From the NCBI GenBank assembly GCA_030671095.1, contig DAOVAK010000093.1:1-8262 (forward strand): a DNA stretch of 8,262 nucleotides. The letters are read 5' to 3'. The notes under the pieces are model-generated. The model was not told the DNA's origin, made no database searches, and was given only the letters and a program-made list of their open reading frames with translations. The DNA is from Deltaproteobacteria bacterium. Its GTDB lineage: Bacteria > Desulfobacterota > DSM-4660 > Desulfatiglandales > HGW-15. The first letter of the stretch is position 1. Each line of letters opens with the position of its first letter. Of this stretch, positions 6,261 through 8,262 are shown piece by piece. Both the position numbers and the translations under genes were made by a program.

Positions 6261-7403
6261 TCAAGCCCAAATACCCGGTACGGGATTACCACAATAGCCG
6301 CACTTGCCTGTATCCAAATGCATTTCTTTGATCATATATCCCATGCGCTCGATAACGATTTTCTTGCATTTGGGGCAGAAGGTGTTCCAAGCCTCATGAC
6401 CCGGCACTCTCCCGATGTAGACATGCTCTAGGCCGCAGCCTAAAGCGGTCTCGCGGGCCTTCTCAAGTATGGAAACTGGGGTTGGGGGGAGGCGCTGGAG
6501 CTTATATAAAGGATAAAAGCGAGATAAATGGAGCGGGGTGTCCGCTCCCAATTCTTTTCTTACCCAAAAGGATAGGTCTTCAACCACCGACATCTCATCA
6601 TTTTTTGTGGGAATGATGAGGGTGGATACTTCCAAGTGGACTTTCTCCTGCTTCAGCACCTTCAAACTTTCCAGCACTGGGCCCCGTTCTCCCTCAGACA
6701 AATCATGATAACACGCATTGGTAAACCCTTTCAGGTCTATATGGGCTGCGTCTATGAGCTTGCAGAGGTCACGGAGGGGACCCTGATTGATGAAGCCATT
6801 AGAGTGGATCACATTTAAAAGGCCCTCCCGTTTCGCAAGGTAGGCGATGTCAGACATGTATTCGTAAAAGATTGTAGGTTCTGCGTAGGTGTAAGCAATA
6901 GAATGAGCCCTCATCTGTTTTGCTTTTTTTACCACAAGTTCTGGGGAGAACTCTTGGGCGAAGACGTCCTCTGGAAATGCTTGGGAGATCTCCCAATTTT
7001 CACAAAACTTGCACCGGAAATTGCAGCCTGCTGTTGATAAGGTCAGAGAATTGGTGCCAGGAAGGACGTGGAAAAAGGGCTCTCTTTCGATTCTGTCCAA
7101 AAAAAGGACACAGGGATTCCCATAGACCAGACTGTAAAGCTTTCCATCCCGATTCTCACGTACCCTGCAAAACCCCTTCTTCCCGTGAAGGATGTGGCAT
7201 TGCCTAGGGCAGAGATCACACTGGATTTTTCCTCCACCCAACGGGGTGAAATAGGGGGAGAGTTTTGTTTTGATGAGGCCTTTAATGGGCATTTTTGCCC
7301 ACGTTATTTCTGGAACAGAGATCAGATGAGCCGCACAAAGGGCACAGGAACTCTTCCCACAAATCTTCAAGAACTCACGTCTTGTCAAGCGGGTCTGTCG
7401 CAT
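6261..7403 (-). CDS. Tat-leader AmmeMemoRadiSam-type radical SAM protein (COG1180)
   Basis: A 380-residue protein that matches the radical-SAM partner of the AMMECR1/Memo system ('AmmeMemoRadiSam system radical SAM enzyme'), whose substrate is not established. The N-terminus has a twin-arginine leader: R8-R9 in TRREFLK and a cysteine-containing hydrophobic stretch (14-30). Then come CDLCPRQC (C62, C65, C69) with C79 in KKGFC, the triad C127-x3-C131-x2-C134 (CNFRCKFC), YTYAEPTIF (171-179) corresponding to the SAM-binding region, HIDLKGF, and a C-terminal zinc-ribbon-like pair, C343-x2-C346 and C368-x2-C371, ending GNPVPGIWA. The ATG at 7403 has AGGAGG (7413-7418) 9 nt upstream. No AMMECR1 or Memo gene is in the window. 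It is convergent with, and shares the leader and cysteine motif of, the neighbouring radical-SAM gene, though the two belong to different families. Confidence 0.9.
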   Translation of the reverse strand: MRQTRLTRREFLKICGKSSCALCAAHLISVPEITWAKMPIKGLIKTKLSPYFTPLGGGKIQCDLCPRQCHILHGKKGFCRVRENRDGKLYSLVYGNPCVLFLDRIEREPFFHVLPGTNSLTLSTAGCNFRCKFCENWEISQAFPEDVFAQEFSPELVVKKAKQMRAHSIAYTYAEPTIFYEYMSDIAYLAKREGLLNVIHSNGFINQGPLRDLCKLIDAAHIDLKGFTNACYHDLSEGERGPVLESLKVLKQEKVHLEVSTLIIPTKNDEMSVVEDLSFWVRKELGADTPLHLSRFYPLYKLQRLPPTPVSILEKARETALGCGLEHVYIGRVPGHEAWNTFCPKCKKIVIERMGYMIKEMHLDTGKCGYCGNPVPGIWA

Positions 7404-7440
7404 GCATCCATTCCTCCTGCCTTCTGTCCTCCCTGGCGCG

Positions 7441-7514
7441 CCGTAGCCTACTGGCGCCCGTCCTCCGTAGCAGGGCTACTGCGCCCGTCCTCCGTAGCAG
7501 ACTACTGCGGAGGA
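7441..7514. repeat. Tandem hairpin-forming repeat (three related units)
   Basis: Three units begin CCGTAG at 7441, 7465 and 7492 (spacing 24 and 27). GCGCCCGTCCTCCGTAGCAG occurs exactly twice (7454-7473 and 7481-7500). Each unit has an internal GTAG/CTAC dyad (7443-7451, 7467-7479, 7494-7505), and the last is a longer palindrome: TCCTCCGTAGCAG (7488-7500) against CTACTGCGGAGGA (7502-7514), with one mismatch and one G-U pair. It lies just upstream of the minus-strand radical-SAM gene and looks like a non-coding dispersed repeat. Confidence 0.75.
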
Positions 7515-7536
7515 TGGAGAGGATGGAAAGGCGGCG

Positions 7537-7620
7537 GCTTGCCCTGAGCCTGCTTGCCCTGAGTTCATCGACCCTACGACGTAGCTAAGGGTCGATGCTG
7601 AGCAAGGTCGAAGCATCGAA
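7537..7620. repeat. REP-like repeat cluster with a 10-bp perfect inverted repeat
   Basis: GCTTGCCCTGAG is repeated directly at 7537-7548 and 7552-7563. It is followed by a hairpin with perfect 10-bp arms, CATCGACCCT (7566-7575) and AGGGTCGATG (7588-7597), around a 12-nt loop, then CTGAGCAAGGTCGAAGCATC (7598-7617). The CTGAG...GTCGAAG wording is like that of extragenic palindromes seen in many bacterial genomes. There is no U-run, so it is not a standard terminator. A weaker stem (CCGAA 7625-7629 with TTCGG 7649-7653) follows. Confidence 0.65.
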
Positions 7621-7680
7621 GGGGCCGAAGGGTCTTCCGTCATCTGTTTTCGGCTTCCCCCCGTAGGAAGAGCTGGCGTT

Positions 7681-7887
7681 TAGGTTGGGCTACAACACAA
7701 TAGTCTATTATTGGAGAGCGGTCTATATATTGTCAATATCGTCATAAAAAGATTTAAGATATTTTTCTTAAGAATTCAGAGCCTTACTATTGAATTTTAG
7801 TTTTTTGCTATTAACTTAAAAAATAGAACACTTATGAAAACTAAGAATTACTTCTTAAAACATTAGGAAGAAACAGAGGAGGTTGTC
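7681..7887 (+). promoter_or_regulatory. AT-rich upstream region of the HTH gene with repeated TTCTTA/TAAGAA half-sites
   Basis: No gene is visible; composition is clearly more AT-rich than the flanking genes. The half-site TTCTTA recurs in dyads: the perfect palindrome TTCTTAAGAA (7765-7774) and TAAGAA-N4-TTCTTA (7842-7857), the latter 30 bp before the HTH start. A further TTAAGA/TCTTAA dyad overlaps the first (7754-7771). These could be operators for the small HTH protein. A possible -35 TTGTCA (7730-7735) has only a weak -10 (TTTAAG, 7753-7758), so no promoter is asserted. Confidence 0.35.
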
Positions 7888-8058
7888 ATGCCTGAGATAA
7901 TGACGACTAAGGAATTGGCAAGATATCTTAAGTTGCATGAGATTACCGTATGCAAACATGCAGCAGAGGGTATGATTCCAGCAATTCGGATTGGCAGGGT
8001 CTGGAGGTTTGATAAGGAGGCCGTTGATGAATGGATCAATGGGGCCTCCGAAAACTGA
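7888..8058 (+). CDS. Excisionase-family (HTH_17 type) small DNA-binding protein
   Basis: A 56-residue protein with the winged-helix MerR-like fold signature of the excisionase family. MTTKELARYLKL (5-16) forms the first helices, EITVCKHAAEGMIPAIRIGR (18-37) the recognition helix and wing, and VWRFDKEAVDEWI (38-50) the typical end. Family members bind DNA as recombination directionality factors or small transcription regulators. An AGGAGG (7877-7882) stands 5 nt before the ATG, an excellent site. No integrase or other mobile-element gene is in the window, so a role in excision is not shown; small stand-alone proteins of this kind also serve as regulators or antitoxin-like partners. It follows a repeat cluster and an AT-rich region, which hints at an accessory region continuing to the right. 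Confidence 0.85.
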   Translation: MPEIMTTKELARYLKLHEITVCKHAAEGMIPAIRIGRVWRFDKEAVDEWINGASEN

Positions 8059-8153
8059 CCAATCAGCCTAAATCCACCGTCAATTTTAGGAGTCAACACT
8101 TAAATCAGCAGGTTATGCAGCATTCCTGATCACCAGCAAGGTATTAGATGTAA

Positions 8154-8217
8154 GGCGCCGAGGAGCGACGACTGAGGCGTATAGACCAATACGCCGCAAG
8201 AAGGAGCGATCGAAGGC
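8154..8217. repeat. Imperfect direct repeats around a hairpin
   Basis: CGCCG (8156-8160), AGGAGCGA (8161-8168) and AGGC (8175-8178) recur in the same order as CGCCG (8192-8196), AGGAGCGA (8202-8209) and AGGC (8214-8217). Between them GGCGTAT (8176-8182) and ATACGCC (8189-8195) form a perfect 7-bp stem with a 6-nt loop. No reading frame or U-run goes with it. It may be a dispersed intergenic repeat or a small structured element; the rest of 8059-8262 shows nothing I can name. Confidence 0.45.
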
Positions 8218-8262
8218 AACGCAGCAGATGATGCCTTGATGGTGGATCAGGGCCAGCACAAT

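Noticed and set aside
7454..7500. Two exact 20-bp repeats considered as a CRISPR array
   Set aside because: Only two exact copies with a 7-bp spacer, internal dyads, and no cas genes; this is a tandem palindromic repeat.
7068..7547. 159-codon plus-strand frame opposite the radical-SAM gene and running into the repeats
   Set aside because: It is antisense to a well-supported gene, and its end is made of the tandem repeat; no family resemblance.
7295..7588. 97-codon plus-strand frame over the repeat cluster
   Set aside because: Its sequence is low-complexity (Ser/Leu/Arg-rich) translation of repeats, with no ribosome site.
8067..8090. CCTAAA/TTTAGG inverted repeat after the HTH gene as terminator or integron attC site
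   Set aside because: Only 6 AT-rich base pairs, no U-run, and the attC core (GTTRRRY/RYYYAAC) is not matched.

Overview
The window looks like a chromosomal segment of moderate GC content from an anaerobic Gram-negative bacterium, most likely a sulfate-reducer-type member of Desulfobacterota (the former Deltaproteobacteria). This is an inference from gene content: an FHA-GAF histidine kinase, a DUF456 membrane protein, a periplasmic MltF-type lytic transglycosylase, and two radical-SAM proteins with twin-arginine leaders. No rRNA or tRNA is present to fix the taxonomy.

Layout. (i) Positions 1-2081, minus strand: a two-component operon in which a soluble FHA-GAF-HisKA-HATPase sensor kinase is followed 30 bp later by a response regulator cut by the window edge. 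It is driven by a near-consensus sigma70 promoter (TTGACA-N17-TATACT) with a dyad against its -35 box. (ii) Positions 1982-2231: the divergent intergenic region and kinase leader. On the plus strand it carries a degenerate glycine-riboswitch-like tail, a T-box-like core and mutually exclusive stems. (iii) Positions 2232-5064, plus strand: DUF456 membrane protein, a HisF-type cyclase outside any his operon, and an MltF-like lytic transglycosylase, probably co-transcribed. (iv) Positions 5082-7403: two convergent genes for Tat-leader radical-SAM proteins, one PflX/COG1313-like and one AmmeMemoRadiSam/COG1180-like, with stops only 12 bp apart. (v) Positions 7404-7680: a cluster of tandem and inverted repeats. 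(vi) Positions 7681-8262: an AT-rich upstream region, a 56-residue excisionase-type HTH gene, and a repeat-bearing tail, possibly the edge of an accessory element.

How the genes relate. Kinase and regulator form one signalling pair with no output gene visible here. The DUF456 and MltF proteins are both envelope-associated, while HisF is cytosolic metabolism. The two radical-SAM proteins share a Tat leader and an extra four-cysteine motif ahead of the radical-SAM triad, so they may act in one maturation or modification process at or beyond the membrane. The most notable signals are that radical-SAM pair, the HisF gate-residue substitution, and the RNA-like signals at 1982-2174.
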